A stretch of 64,000 bases of DNA, taken from Pyrobaculum neutrophilum V24Sta. Its GTDB lineage: Archaea; Thermoproteota; Thermoprotei; Thermoproteales; Thermoproteaceae. Shown here one piece after another: positions 33,509-42,059 of this stretch; positions within the stretch are counted from its first letter, which is position 1, and every line of letters starts with the position of its first letter. The stretch is from NCBI RefSeq assembly GCF_000019805.1, contig NC_010525.1:806001-870000 (forward strand), in the 5' to 3' direction. The notes beneath the pieces were generated by a model that saw only the letters and a list, made by a program, of their open reading frames with translations, was not told where the DNA came from and did no database searches. A program made the translations under genes and the position numbers.

Positions 33509-34477
33509 GTGTTGGCCCCGCTTTGGAGGTCGTTTTTCCGGTTTCTGGCGGAGAGGGGGGTGGACTCCCTTTGTCTCCCGCCGCATTTTAGGTGCTGGGG
33601 GGATGTGCCCCAGTGCGTGGCCGTGGGGGTGCTCGTGGGGAGATACGCCGTGTGTAGGGGGGAGAGGCGGGGCGGGCGGCTGGGGATGTGGGAGGGGGTG
33701 GAGGTCTTGGGGGGCCGCGGCGCGGGGGTCTGCCGTTGGGTTTTGGCGAGGCGGTGCGCGGGGGGGCGGCTGGAGGTCGATTTCTCGCCGCCGGAGAGGC
33801 CTCGGATCGTGGTCGACCTCTCGCTGTGGGGGGAACACACGCCGGGGGAGAAGCACGAGCTGGTGGAGCAGATCCTCGCCACGTTGGGCGCCGTACGCAG
33901 GGTGCTCTGGGACGGCAACCTCTGGGTGACGAACGCCCCCGGGGAGTTCCTGGAGCTGCTCGGCCTACACGCCAGGGGGCTTGTCCACCGGATGAACATC
34001 TCGGGCGGCCCCCCGCCTCTGGAGAAGCCGGTGGTTCTCGACCCCGAGGGGGACTGCCTCTTCACGGAGGAGGCGGCGCGGTCCCACTGGGAGTTCATCA
34101 TCGGTGGGATCGTGGACAAGGAGAGGACGGCCAAGTCGGGCACCAGGAGGCTGGCGGAGCTACTCGGCGTGGAGAAGAGGTGCAGGATAGAGCTGAGGGG
34201 GTCCCTCGTGGGGGTGCCGGACAGGATAAACAAGATAGCCGAGATCGTGCTTTCGGCCCTAGCCGGCGTCCCCCTTGAAGAGGCCATCCTCAGGGCCCAG
34301 GCCAAGAGAGACAGGGTCTACAGGCTCATGTGGGAGATCCAGAGGAGGGCCCTCCGGCTCCCAGACGGCAGGCTGGCGATCACCAGAGACGCCCTGGCGG
34401 AGGCCAACTGGCTGGGGGCGCCCCCCGGCGAGGTGGAGCTGGCCCTCAGGAAGACCCACGCTGTGGTTCTAGGGTAG
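33509..34477 (+). CDS. tRNA (purine-9) N1-methyltransferase, Trm10 family
   Basis: A 322-residue protein whose C-terminal half is a SPOUT methyltransferase: RIVVDLSLWGEHTPGEKHELVEQIL, KPVVLDPEGDCLFTEEA, FIIGGIVDKERTAKSGT, and LPLEEAI-like helix. FIIGGIVDKE is typical of archaeal Trm10, which methylates N1 of A9 and/or G9 of tRNA. The basic N-terminal region likely binds tRNA. GTG 33509 follows GTTTTTATGT by about 24 nt. Confidence 0.82.
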   Translation: MLAPLWRSFFRFLAERGVDSLCLPPHFRCWGDVPQCVAVGVLVGRYAVCRGERRGGRLGMWEGVEVLGGRGAGVCRWVLARRCAGGRLEVDFSPPERPRIVVDLSLWGEHTPGEKHELVEQILATLGAVRRVLWDGNLWVTNAPGEFLELLGLHARGLVHRMNISGGPPPLEKPVVLDPEGDCLFTEEAARSHWEFIIGGIVDKERTAKSGTRRLAELLGVEKRCRIELRGSLVGVPDRINKIAEIVLSALAGVPLEEAILRAQAKRDRVYRLMWEIQRRALRLPDGRLAITRDALAEANWLGAPPGEVELALRKTHAVVLG

Positions 34478-34923
34478 AACCTCCCTGAGGACCCCCGCGG
34501 CGTTTCGCCACATGACCGCCTCCTCACGTCTGAAGCCGGCCTCTGTCAGCGCCTCAGCCAGGCGGAAGATCTTATCCACCGGCTCCAAGCCCCTGGGCGT
34601 TATAGATATGCCGAGGTAGTCCGTGCCTATGGCTAAAACCTCCACGCCGAATTTATCCTGTACCTCGCGTGTTTCGCCAGATCTCTAGGGGTGGGGTCGC
34701 CGGATGTCGTAGACGGTATGAAGGCGAGGCCTATCACTCCGCCCACGTCGCGTAGCTTTTTGAGCACCCCGTCTCCGGCGTTTCTCCTGTGGCTGTGCAC
34801 AGCGGCGGCGTGGGCGCGGCTCACCACCACCGGCCTCCTCGCCGCCTCTGGGACATCCAAGGAGGTCCTCTCCCCGGCGTGCGCCAGATCCACCAAAGGG
34901 CGGGGGCTGAGGGAGGTGTGAAA
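34469..34923 (-). pseudogene. Remnant of a membrane dipeptidase (peptidase M19)
   Basis: The minus strand encodes LVDLAHAGERTSLDVPEAARRPVVVSRAHAAAV, RRNAGDGVLKKLRDVGGVIGLAFIPS and then, after a frameshift near 34675, KFGVEVLAIGTDYLGI and GFRREEAVMWRNAAGVLREVL. These correspond to the middle and end of M19 zinc dipeptidases. The N-terminal ~130 residues, including the first zinc ligands, are absent. A promoter-like ACTTTTATAG remains at 34943-34952. Overlaps the convergent Trm10 gene at its end. Confidence 0.75.
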
Positions 34924-34952
34924 ATAGTGGGCTGTCCTGTAGACTATAAAAG

Positions 34953-35087
34953 TCACTCCTCTAGCTCCTCGACGATGTTGCGCAGCTCGTCTAAGGCCTC
35001 CTCCGCCAGTCTGCAGTCGCCCTCGTCCACGGCGGACTCCAGGAGGTCCACCACGTCTCTCAGCCTCTTCGCCAGCTCCTTGGACAT
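34953..35087 (-). CDS. Short charged helical protein (44 residues)
   Basis: ATG 35087 to TGA 34953 encodes a single charged helix-turn-helix: MSKELAKRLRDVVDLLESA, then EGDCRLAEEALDELRNIVEEL. A TATA-like AGTAAATAAG is centred about 25 nt upstream, giving a leaderless message. The amphipathic, heptad-like pattern suggests coiled-coil dimerisation. No family recognised. Confidence 0.55.
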   Translation of the reverse strand: MSKELAKRLRDVVDLLESAVDEGDCRLAEEALDELRNIVEELEE

Positions 35088-35111
35088 GCCCCGGCCTCCG
35101 TCCCCCCTTAT

Positions 35112-35762
35112 TTACTTTCCCCTCGCGTTGCCCCAAGCCTCCACGTGTAGCCTCGGCGTGACGCGGAGCCTGTGTTCAACCGCGGCGTCCCAAATCCGGC
35201 GGAGGACCTCGGCGTGTTGCTCCGGCGTCTCCGCAAGCGGCATCAGGAAGACCCTATCGCGGGGTATGCCGTGTCTCTCAACGTAGCGGGCCGCCTCCTC
35301 CACGTCCTCCACGCCCCCCACCACGAACTTGAACCAGGCCTTGGGGCTCCTCGGGTAGTGGGGGTGCAGGGGGGCCTCCACCCCGGCGTTGGAGAGCTTA
35401 GGCGACACGTCGTAGAAGTCGACGCACGCGTCCAGCTGGGGGGTGGGGGGATAGACGCCGCTGGTCTCCACCTCCACTGTGCCCAGCCGCCGGAGGGGGC
35501 AGGCCAGCTCGTGGAGGTTGCGCCAGATCAGCGGCTCCCCGCCGGTGATAACCACGTGGCCCAGCGGGCCGTGCGCCGCCGCCCTCCTTACGACCTCCTC
35601 CGCGTCTAGCTCCTCGCCGCCTAGGGGGTCCCAGCTGTACTTCGTGTCGCAGTAGCGGCACCGTATTGGGCAACCCGCCAGCCTGATGAAGACGGCGGGT
35701 CTGCCGAGGTTCACCCCCTCGCCCTGGAGGGAGGCGAAGATCTCCAGCACCCTGAGCTTCAC
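35112..35762 (-). CDS. queE: 7-carboxy-7-deazaguanine synthase (radical SAM)
   Basis: A 216-residue QueE. It begins MKLRVLEIFASLQGEGVNLG, followed by the radical-SAM cysteines in CPIRCRYCDTKYSW (CxxxCxxC), VITGGEPLIW, and DVSPKLSNAG near the middle. It converts carboxy-tetrahydropterin to CDG in the route to preQ0 and archaeosine of archaeal tRNA. The start overlaps the upstream gene by 4 nt, so it belongs to the suf-containing minus-strand run. Confidence 0.92.
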   Translation of the reverse strand: MKLRVLEIFASLQGEGVNLGRPAVFIRLAGCPIRCRYCDTKYSWDPLGGEELDAEEVVRRAAAHGPLGHVVITGGEPLIWRNLHELACPLRRLGTVEVETSGVYPPTPQLDACVDFYDVSPKLSNAGVEAPLHPHYPRSPKAWFKFVVGGVEDVEEAARYVERHGIPRDRVFLMPLAETPEQHAEVLRRIWDAAVEHRLRVTPRLHVEAWGNARGK

Positions 35763-36187
35763 GGCGCCGCCCTCTCAAGCCTCATCTCGCCGAGGAGCTT
35801 CAGCACCTCGTCTATGTACCGCTCCGCCGAGGCCCTATCTATCGCCCTCTCGGCGTATATGTGGCGTAGCACCTCCTCGTATCTCCCAAACCGCTCGTTC
35901 AACCTCCTCCACGCCACCCCCCTCAGCCTCTCCGCAAGCCCCGGGTCCACGGGGAGCCTCCCCTCGGCCATTAGGCAGGCTATTATGGGGTACCCCACGT
36001 ACCCCCTATACACAGTGCCGTTGTCGTCGCTCCTGGCCCTCCCCCCGGCCACCTCCACGCGGTATACCCTATCCCCCTCGGACGACACCACCTCGCACCT
36101 CCCCGGCCCCAGCACCTTGACTCTCCCATCCGCCACAGCCCCCAGGGCCTCGAGCACCTTTATCCTAGGCGGAGGCCTAAGCCTCAC
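35759..36187 (-). CDS. Hypothetical protein between sufD and queE
   Basis: A 142-residue protein with a beta-rich N-terminal half (VKVLGPGRCEVVSSEGDRVYRVEV, GTVYRGYVGYPIIACLMAEGRLPVD) and a helical C-terminal half (ERYIDEVLKLLGEMRLERA). Both ends overlap neighbours by 4 nt (sufD and queE), so it is translated as part of that operon. No family recognised; a role in Fe-S delivery to QueE would be speculation. Confidence 0.65.
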   Translation of the reverse strand: MRLRPPPRIKVLEALGAVADGRVKVLGPGRCEVVSSEGDRVYRVEVAGGRARSDDNGTVYRGYVGYPIIACLMAEGRLPVDPGLAERLRGVAWRRLNERFGRYEEVLRHIYAERAIDRASAERYIDEVLKLLGEMRLERAAP

Positions 36188-37380
36188 ATCGCCCTCTCCG
36201 CCACCAGTTTTTCAATGTTTTCCACGTACCTCCTCGCCTGCTCCGGCAGATACCGGTGGATGTCCGTCGTCACGAACCCCCTCACGAGGATAGACACGGC
36301 CTCCTCGTAGGTGAAGCCCTTTGCCATGAGGTAGTTGATCTCCTCCTCGGCAAGCCTGCCGATGGAGGCCTCGTGGGTAAGCGCCGCGTCTCTGTGATAC
36401 GCCGCCAACTGCGGAACAGTCACAGCCCTCGCGCCGTCTGAGAGAAGCAGGCCGCTACACTCCACGTGGCCCCTAGACGGCTTGTAGGCCTCCACCAGCG
36501 CCCGCATGACGACGCTGGAGCTGTCCGCCGCCAGAGCCCTCGTGGTCAGCTCAGCCGCGGCCCCGTCGCCCTCCAGCACAGCTGTGGTGCCCACGTCGAT
36601 CTTCGCCCTCCCAAGCCCCAGGAGGACCGAGGTGGCGTGGGCCCTCGCCCCGTCCTTCAACACGATCCTCGGGCTTGTCTGGAGGGAATCCACCTCCTGG
36701 AGGTTGGCGTAGTACTCCACGTACTCCCCGCCCTCCTCCACCAGCACCCCCGTGCGCGGCCTCACGTGGGCCGCCCTAGCCCAGCTGTGCACCATGATGA
36801 AGCGGAGCTTAGCCCCCCTCAACACGTAGAACTCCGACACCGCGGCGTGGAGCCCCACGGCCTCCGGCGCAATAACGCAGCCCGTGTAGACCACCGCCTC
36901 CGCCCCCTCCTCCACCACAACCACGTTGTGCGGAGCCTGGAGGCCGCCGCGGACGATGGAGAGACACGCCAGCACCGGCTCCCTCACCTTAGCCCCGGCC
37001 TTAACCCTAACCACATACCCCCCGACTCCCCTGAGCGCCGCCACGGCCGTGTATTTGTCCAAGTCGGGGGGCACGAGGCGCCAGAGGTACTCCCTGGCGA
37101 GGTCCGGGTGGGCGTCGGCGAACTCCTCCACCCTATACACCTCCACCCCCGGGAGGCGGCTCAGGTACCTAAAGTAGGCGTTGTCCCCCTGTATATAGTA
37201 GGCGGGCGCCCCCGCGGACACGCCCACCCTCCCCGCCGCCTCCGCCACAGCCCCCTCCCCAGCCGGCCCGCCCCCGTCGCCGAACTGCGCCACGTCCACG
37301 TCAGGACCATAAGGGGCGGGGCGGCCAAGCGCCGCCTTAGCCCTCTCCCTAACCTCCTCAAGCCACCCCCGCGAAGCCAT
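36184..37380 (-). CDS. sufD: SufB/SufD-family Fe-S cluster assembly protein
   Basis: A 398-residue SufBD protein with the beta-helix core: VVVVEEGAEAVVYTGC, LHAAVSEFYVLRGAKLRFIMVHSW, and the C-terminal ALTHEASIGRLAEEEINYLMAKGFTYEEAVSILVRGF, typical of this family. It works with the SufC ATPase as scaffold for Fe-S clusters. Only one SufB/D-type gene is present here; whether it counts as B or D is uncertain. The start ATG 37380 lies inside the sufC coding end (23-nt overlap). Confidence 0.85.
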   Translation of the reverse strand: MASRGWLEEVRERAKAALGRPAPYGPDVDVAQFGDGGGPAGEGAVAEAAGRVGVSAGAPAYYIQGDNAYFRYLSRLPGVEVYRVEEFADAHPDLAREYLWRLVPPDLDKYTAVAALRGVGGYVVRVKAGAKVREPVLACLSIVRGGLQAPHNVVVVEEGAEAVVYTGCVIAPEAVGLHAAVSEFYVLRGAKLRFIMVHSWARAAHVRPRTGVLVEEGGEYVEYYANLQEVDSLQTSPRIVLKDGARAHATSVLLGLGRAKIDVGTTAVLEGDGAAAELTTRALAADSSSVVMRALVEAYKPSRGHVECSGLLLSDGARAVTVPQLAAYHRDAALTHEASIGRLAEEEINYLMAKGFTYEEAVSILVRGFVTTDIHRYLPEQARRYVENIEKLVAERAM

Positions 37381-38044
37381 GGGCAAGCACCTCCTCCGCC
37401 AGCTCCCGCCCCCCGCACCTCCTCAGCCCCCCGCCGTAGAGGACGCAGACCTTGTCCGGGGGCAGGTGCCTAGCTATGTGGGCCCCGTGGGTAACCACGA
37501 CGAGCGCCGCCTCCTCCGCCAGCTTCCTCAACGCGCGCGCCACCACCTGGAGGCTGTCCACGTCTACGCCGCTGTCGGGCTCGTCCACAAGCGCCGCCTT
37601 CGGCCTACGGGCCAACACCGTGGCCAGCTCCACCCTCTTCCCCTCGCCGCCGGACAGCCTCCCCACCTCCCGCTCCAGGAGGTGCTCCACCTCCACAGCC
37701 CTAGCCACCTCCCGGACGTCGCACCCCCACTTCCTACATATGTTGCCCAGGAGGGCCCCCACCCTCACCCCCTGTAGCCGCGGCGGGGTCTGGAAGGCCA
37801 GGGCGAGGCCCCTAGCCGCCCTCTCGTGGGGCCTAAGCCTGGACAGATCCTCGCAGTCTAGGAGGACCCTCCCCTCCGGCGCTTCGTAGCCCGGGATCCC
37901 CATCAACGCCTTGAGGAGGCTGGACTTCCCCACGCCGTTGGGGCCGAGGATGTACACGGCCTCCCCCCTCGCCGCGGAGAAAGAAACGCCGCGTAGCAGC
38001 TCCCTCCCCCCAACCCACACGGAGAGGCCCTCCACCACAAGCAC
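37358..38044 (-). CDS. sufC: Fe-S assembly ATPase
   Basis: A 228-residue ABC ATPase of the SufC type: Walker A GPNGVGKSSLL, Q-loop FQTPPRLQGVRVG, signature LSGGEGKRVELATVL, Walker B ALVDEPDSGVDVDSL and H-loop VVVTHGAHIARHL. PDSGVD after Walker B is characteristic of SufC. Its GTG start at 38044 follows GATATATAAAACG by about 28 nt. Upstream lies a PadR regulator transcribed in the same direction. Confidence 0.92.
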   Translation of the reverse strand: MLVVEGLSVWVGGRELLRGVSFSAARGEAVYILGPNGVGKSSLLKALMGIPGYEAPEGRVLLDCEDLSRLRPHERAARGLALAFQTPPRLQGVRVGALLGNICRKWGCDVREVARAVEVEHLLEREVGRLSGGEGKRVELATVLARRPKAALVDEPDSGVDVDSLQVVARALRKLAEEAALVVVTHGAHIARHLPPDKVCVLYGGGLRRCGGRELAEEVLAHGFAGVA

Positions 38045-38088
38045 GTGGGGAAAAAGAGTGCGGCGTTTTATATATCTCGGTGCAGAAT

Positions 38089-38514
38089 TTACACCTTCTG
38101 AAGCACCTCGGCGATCTTCCTAATCCGCTCCCTGTGGGGCGCAACCCTCTCGGGCTCCGTGGCGGCCACGTCGGCTAGATAGAGGGCCCAGCTCTCCAGC
38201 TCCTCCACCACCTCCTCCACGCTCCTCGGCCCGCCCAGCCTCGGCCCCCTAGCCCAGGGGATCAGCTTGGCGGCCCGCCGCCCCGCCTCAGTCAGCTCGT
38301 ACCGCCCGTCCTCCCTCCGCCTCGCCAGCCCCTCCGCCTCCAGTTGCCTCAGCAGGGGGTAGACCGAGCCGGGCGAGGGCCTCCAGAACCCCCACGTCAC
38401 CTCCTCCACAGCCCTAATCAGCTCAGCCCCGTTCATAGGCCGGTCGGACAGCAACCACAGCGCCACCTCCCTCAGCCCCTTCCTAGATATGAACGCCCAC
38501 GGGGGAGGCCCCAT
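38089..38514 (-). CDS. PadR-family transcriptional regulator
   Basis: A 141-residue PadR protein: winged helix GLREVALWLLSDRPMNGAELIRAVEEVTWGFWRPSPGSVYPLLRQLEAEGLARRREDGRYELTEAGRR (in overlapping short motifs) and a C-terminal dimerisation helix. ATG 38514 lies 27 nt after GCTTATAAAGG. A perfect 22-bp palindrome directly upstream of that TATA box is a likely autoregulatory operator. It may also control sufC downstream or the divergent FAH-family gene. Confidence 0.85.
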   Translation of the reverse strand: MGPPPWAFISRKGLREVALWLLSDRPMNGAELIRAVEEVTWGFWRPSPGSVYPLLRQLEAEGLARRREDGRYELTEAGRRAAKLIPWARGPRLGGPRSVEEVVEELESWALYLADVAATEPERVAPHRERIRKIAEVLQKV

Positions 38515-38547
38515 GTATCCACGAAACAGCCGCCTTTATAAGCTTTT

Positions 38548-38569
38548 TCGGATTCGATATCGAATCCGA
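38548..38569. promoter_or_regulatory. Perfect 22-bp palindrome, probable PadR operator
   Basis: Half-site TCGGATTCGAT followed directly by its exact inverse. It sits just upstream of the TATA box of the PadR gene (38537-38546) and about 10 bp before the TATA-like GATTTATACC (38579-38588) of the divergent gene at 38606. Position and symmetry fit a dimeric winged-helix repressor or activator. Confidence 0.65.
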
Positions 38570-38605
38570 TAGTCAACGGATTTATACCCCCCGCCCCCCG
38601 CCGCC

Positions 38606-39508
38606 GTGAGGCTCCTCACCTTCAGAAGAGGAGAGGTCAGGAAGGTCGGCCTCCTAAGAGGCGGAAGGGTGCTGGACCTCCCCGAGGCCTACAAGGCCAC
38701 CTTCGGCACCGAGGAGGCCCCCGACTTCCTCTACGACATGAGGCGCCTCATCGCCCTCGGCGACCCCGCCCTCGACGTCGTGAGGAGGCTGGAGAGGGAG
38801 GCCAAGGGCCCCCTCTACCAACCCGCCGAGGTGAGGTGGGAGCCCCCCGTCCCAAACCCCGAGAAGATACTCTGCGTAGCCGTCAACTACAGGGCACACG
38901 GCGCCGAGACCGGCCTGGAGCCCCCCGACAAGCCCTACTTCTTCCCCAAGTTCCCAAACGCGCTGGTGGGCCACGAGGGCTACGTGCTGAAGCACAGGGT
39001 GGTGCAGAAGCTGGACTGGGAGGTGGAGCTGGTGGTGGTGATGGGGCGCCCCGGCAAATACGTGGATCCCGAGAGGGCCCTCGACCACGTCTTCGGCTAC
39101 ACCGTCGGGCTCGACATGTCCATGCGCGACTGGCAGAACCCAGACGAGAAGACGGCCAGGCAGTACGGCAAGAACTGGATATGGGGCAAGACCATGGACA
39201 CGGCGGCGCCCGTGGGCCCCCACATCGTGACGAAGGACGAGGTGCCGGACCCCAACAAGCTGGCGCTGAGGCTTTGGGTAAACGGCCAGCTGGAGCAGGA
39301 GGGCAACACCTCCCACCTCATCTTCAACGTCCAGCAGCTGATACACTGGGCCTCCCAGGGCATAACCCTACGCCCCGGCGACCTCATCTTCACCGGCACG
39401 CCCCCCGGCGTGGGGTGGGCCAAGGGGAGGTACCTCAAGGGAGGCGACGTGGTGGAGGCCGAGGTGGAGTCCATAGGCCTGCTGAGGGTCTACATCGCGG
39501 AGGAGTAG
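38606..39508 (+). CDS. Fumarylacetoacetate hydrolase (FAH) family protein
   Basis: A 300-residue FAH-fold protein: KILCVAVNYRAHGAETG, KPYFFPKFPNALVGHEGYV, DWEVELVVVMG (metal-binding Glu residues), VFGYTVGLDMSMRDWQ, KTMDTAAPVGPHIV, and the C-terminal GDLIFTGTPPGVGW. Members cleave or dehydrate keto acids, such as fumarylpyruvate, acylpyruvates or 2-keto-3-deoxy sugar acids. Substrate is not decided here. GTG 38606 lies 23 nt after GATTTATACC, next to the PadR palindrome. Confidence 0.88.
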   Translation: MRLLTFRRGEVRKVGLLRGGRVLDLPEAYKATFGTEEAPDFLYDMRRLIALGDPALDVVRRLEREAKGPLYQPAEVRWEPPVPNPEKILCVAVNYRAHGAETGLEPPDKPYFFPKFPNALVGHEGYVLKHRVVQKLDWEVELVVVMGRPGKYVDPERALDHVFGYTVGLDMSMRDWQNPDEKTARQYGKNWIWGKTMDTAAPVGPHIVTKDEVPDPNKLALRLWVNGQLEQEGNTSHLIFNVQQLIHWASQGITLRPGDLIFTGTPPGVGWAKGRYLKGGDVVEAEVESIGLLRVYIAEE

Positions 39509-40243
39509 CTACAGCACCACCAACCTCCTCAGCACCTCCGCCCTATCCACCCTAACCCCCCCGAACCTAGAACCCAACACGAAGACCCTGCCCCCCACCT
39601 CAAGCCCCGACAGATCCAGCCGCCCCCCCGACGACTCCACCACAGCCACGTCCCCCTCCACCCGACCCCCCGACAGGTCCACGTCCCCCCTCACCCGCGA
39701 GAGAGACACGGCGTACGCCCGCGCCCCCGCCGCCACATCACCCCTAAAGCCGTCCACCGCCACCTCACCAGCGGCAGAGGCGCCGGAGAGGTCCAAGGCC
39801 CCAGACGAGTCCACAACGACGACGTGCCCCCCGACCCGCGCCCCCCTAGCCGAGATGCGGCCCTCGACGGAGGCGGCGAAGAAGCTGTAGGCCACGCCGC
39901 CCGAGAAGTAGACGCCCCCCGCCGCCTGGTCGATATATATGTGCCGGAAGCGGGCCCCCTCCAGGTATATATCACCCCTCACGCTGTACACGAAGAGGTC
40001 AACCCCCCGCGCCCCCCTCAGATCCACATCCCCAACCACGAACTCCACCACAAGAGGCCCGTAGATCCTAGCCCCCCTAAGCCTAGGCGCCACCTCCACA
40101 GCCTCGCCCCCAGGCAGGCTACACCCCTCGCAGTCAGCCGTAAAGACAAGCTGCCGGCGGCACGCCGGATCCCTCACACACCCCGGGTCGTGATACGGAC
40201 AGAGGCCTCCCTCCCCAGCCGGCCGGCCACAGAAGCACCTCAC
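39509..40243 (-). CDS. Zinc-binding domain fused to a beta-solenoid (pentapeptide-like) repeat protein
   Basis: A 244-residue protein. The N-terminus is Cys/His-rich (CFCGRPAGEGGLCPYHDPGC, then DCEGC). From about residue 60 it consists of ~20-residue repeats with a strand-turn pattern, such as GDVDLRGARGVDLFVYSV, GALDLSGASAAGEVAVDGF and GDVDLSGGRVEGDVAVVESS. This predicts a right-handed beta-solenoid related to pentapeptide-repeat or bactofilin-like folds. No signal peptide, so likely cytoplasmic. The stop lies one base after the convergent FAH gene. Function unknown. Confidence 0.7.
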   Translation of the reverse strand: MRCFCGRPAGEGGLCPYHDPGCVRDPACRRQLVFTADCEGCSLPGGEAVEVAPRLRGARIYGPLVVEFVVGDVDLRGARGVDLFVYSVRGDIYLEGARFRHIYIDQAAGGVYFSGGVAYSFFAASVEGRISARGARVGGHVVVVDSSGALDLSGASAAGEVAVDGFRGDVAAGARAYAVSLSRVRGDVDLSGGRVEGDVAVVESSGGRLDLSGLEVGGRVFVLGSRFGGVRVDRAEVLRRLVVL

Positions 40244-40420
40244 CCCCGCCCCCCGGAGGCTGAGTTAAAAGCTTGACCCCAGCCGGGGCAGCCCTCTGGA
40301 GAAGAGGCGCATGTGGACAAGCGTGCTCCGGCGGCCGCGCCCGAGGGGCCCGGCGGGTCTGCCGGCGGCTCCGGCTGGGCTGAAGCGCTGACCTTTAAAA
40401 CCCCCGGCCGCCCGCCATAC

Positions 40421-40846
40421 GTGGCGGTCTTCCTCATGTCTATCAAGCCCCAGCTCGGCCGGCAGATCCTCGCCGGCCAGAGGAGGTGCGAGCTGAGGAG
40501 GCTCGCGGGGCCTCTGGTGCAGCCCGGAGACGCGGTCTACCTCTACTTCACCAAGCCCGCCGCCGCCGTGGCAGGCCGCTTCACGGCGGGCCTAGTCTTC
40601 ATAGCCCCACCCCGTAGCCTCCCCCGCCTCCTCCAGCAGCTGGGGGACTGCGGCGTCGGCGAAGAGGACACGAGGCGCGTCCAGGGCGCCCGCTACGCCG
40701 TGTTGATAGAGGCGAGGAGCCCAGCCCCCTGCGCCGCCCCCGTCCCCCCAGCCGCCGCCGGGCTGAGGCCGCCCCCCAGCTACAGGAGGCTGGACCCCCG
40801 CTCCGCCGCCCGCCTAGAGGCCCTCTGCAGAGGCGAAAAGATATAA
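40421..40846 (+). CDS. ASCH/PUA-like domain protein
   Basis: A 141-residue protein: FLMSIKPQLGRQILAGQRRCELRR is the typical start of ASCH domains, followed by GDAVYLYFTKPAAAVAGRFTAG. These domains are predicted to bind RNA or modified nucleic acid. I set the start at GTG 40421, 25 nt after CTTTAAAAC, instead of the in-frame ATG 40313, whose first 36 codons are low-complexity Gly/Ala/Pro. A Pro/Ala-rich tail precedes the short gap to hemB. Confidence 0.72.
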   Translation: MAVFLMSIKPQLGRQILAGQRRCELRRLAGPLVQPGDAVYLYFTKPAAAVAGRFTAGLVFIAPPRSLPRLLQQLGDCGVGEEDTRRVQGARYAVLIEARSPAPCAAPVPPAAAGLRPPPSYRRLDPRSAARLEALCRGEKI

Positions 40847-40866
40847 GGACCCCCGCCGGCGGGGGC

Positions 40867-41877
40867 ATGAGGTACCCCGCCGCCAGGCCCCGCCGCCTAA
40901 GGACAAGCAAAATCGTTAGAGACGCGGTGGCGGAGACAGCCCTGGACCCCGGCGACTTCATCTACCCCATCTTCGTCAAGGAGGGCCCCGGCCCCGAGGC
41001 CATACCCACCATGCCCGGCCAACACCGGTGGCCCGTCGGCGAGGAGCTCGTCAAACACGTGGAGGAGGCCCTCGCCCTGGGAGTCAACAAGTTCATCCTA
41101 TTCGGCGTGGTGCCCGAGGAGCAGAAAGACCCCCACGGCTCCAGGGGCTACGACCCGGAGGGCCCCGTCCCCAAGGCCCTCCGCCTCCTAAAGGAGACCT
41201 TCGGCGACAAGGCGCTCCTCTTCGCAGACGTCTGCCTCTGCGAATACACAGACCACGGACACTGCGGCGTGGTAGAGACCGCCGGCGGCAGGTGGCACGT
41301 CGACAACGACAAGACCATAAAGCTCTACGCCAAGGAGGCCCTCGTGTACGCAGACGCCGGCGCCGACTTCGTCGCCCCAAGCGGCATGATGGACGGCCAG
41401 GTGGCCGAGATCAGAAAAGCCCTAGACGCCCACGGCTTCCACCACGTGGGCATCATGGCATACAGCGCCAAATACGCCTCAGCCTTCTACGGCCCCTTCC
41501 GCACAGCCGCCGCCTCAGCCCCCAAATTCGGCGACAGGAGGACATACCAGATGGACCCCAGAAACGCCCACGAAGCCCTCAAAGAAGTCGCCATGGACCT
41601 GGAGGAGGGCGCAGACATAGTCATGGTAAAGCCAGCCCTCGCATACCTAGACGTAATCCGCCTAGTAAAACAGCACTACCCCTGGGCCCCCCTAGCCGCC
41701 TACAACGTCTCCGGAGAATACGCCATGGTAAAAGCCGCCGCAGCCGCCGGATACATAGACGAGAAGGTCACCACGCTGGAGATCCTAACCGCAATAAAAA
41801 GGGCAGGCGCAGACTTAATCCTCACCTACCACGCCCCAGAAGCCGCAAAATGGCTAAAAGACGGCACCCCCTTCTAG
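40867..41877 (+). CDS. hemB: Delta-aminolevulinic acid dehydratase (porphobilinogen synthase)
   Basis: A 336-residue HemB that condenses two 5-aminolevulinate molecules to porphobilinogen. Seen: zinc-site cysteines in ADVCLCEYTDHGHCG, FVAPSGMMDGQV, the first catalytic lysine in YSAKYASAFYGPFR, DPRNAHEAL, and the Schiff-base lysine in IVMVKPALAYLD. First step of the tetrapyrrole pathway whose later genes lie at 45.9 and 51.9-53.9 kb. A 20-nt gap follows the ASCH gene; no separate TATA box at ideal spacing, so the two may be co-transcribed. Confidence 0.95.
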   Translation: MRYPAARPRRLRTSKIVRDAVAETALDPGDFIYPIFVKEGPGPEAIPTMPGQHRWPVGEELVKHVEEALALGVNKFILFGVVPEEQKDPHGSRGYDPEGPVPKALRLLKETFGDKALLFADVCLCEYTDHGHCGVVETAGGRWHVDNDKTIKLYAKEALVYADAGADFVAPSGMMDGQVAEIRKALDAHGFHHVGIMAYSAKYASAFYGPFRTAAASAPKFGDRRTYQMDPRNAHEALKEVAMDLEEGADIVMVKPALAYLDVIRLVKQHYPWAPLAAYNVSGEYAMVKAAAAAGYIDEKVTTLEILTAIKRAGADLILTYHAPEAAKWLKDGTPF

Positions 41878-42059
41878 TCCCCACCTAAGCCGCGGCCACC
41901 CCCCGCTCCACAAGCCCGAGCGGCACCCCGCGCAGACCCCGAAGCCCACAGGCCGGAGGCCAATGGGGCACAAACCACGCCGGGCCACCGCCGCGGCATG
42001 CCGACGCCGCCACCCGCGGGCCGCCCCGACGCGCCCAACGGCCGCTACCCCACAAAGCC
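41878..42059. other. GC-rich spacer without a recognisable gene
   Basis: Very C- and G-rich sequence with several short inverted repeats. Frames on both strands are Pro/Arg/His-rich and have no promoter. A TATA-like ACAAATAAG at its right end (42065-42073) points into the next gene. Confidence 0.4.

Noticed and set aside
9593-41971. The 12-mer CCAATGGGGCAC occurring in the spacers at 9593 and 41960
   Set aside because: A 12-bp match is expected by chance in a GC-rich 64-kb sequence; flanks do not align.
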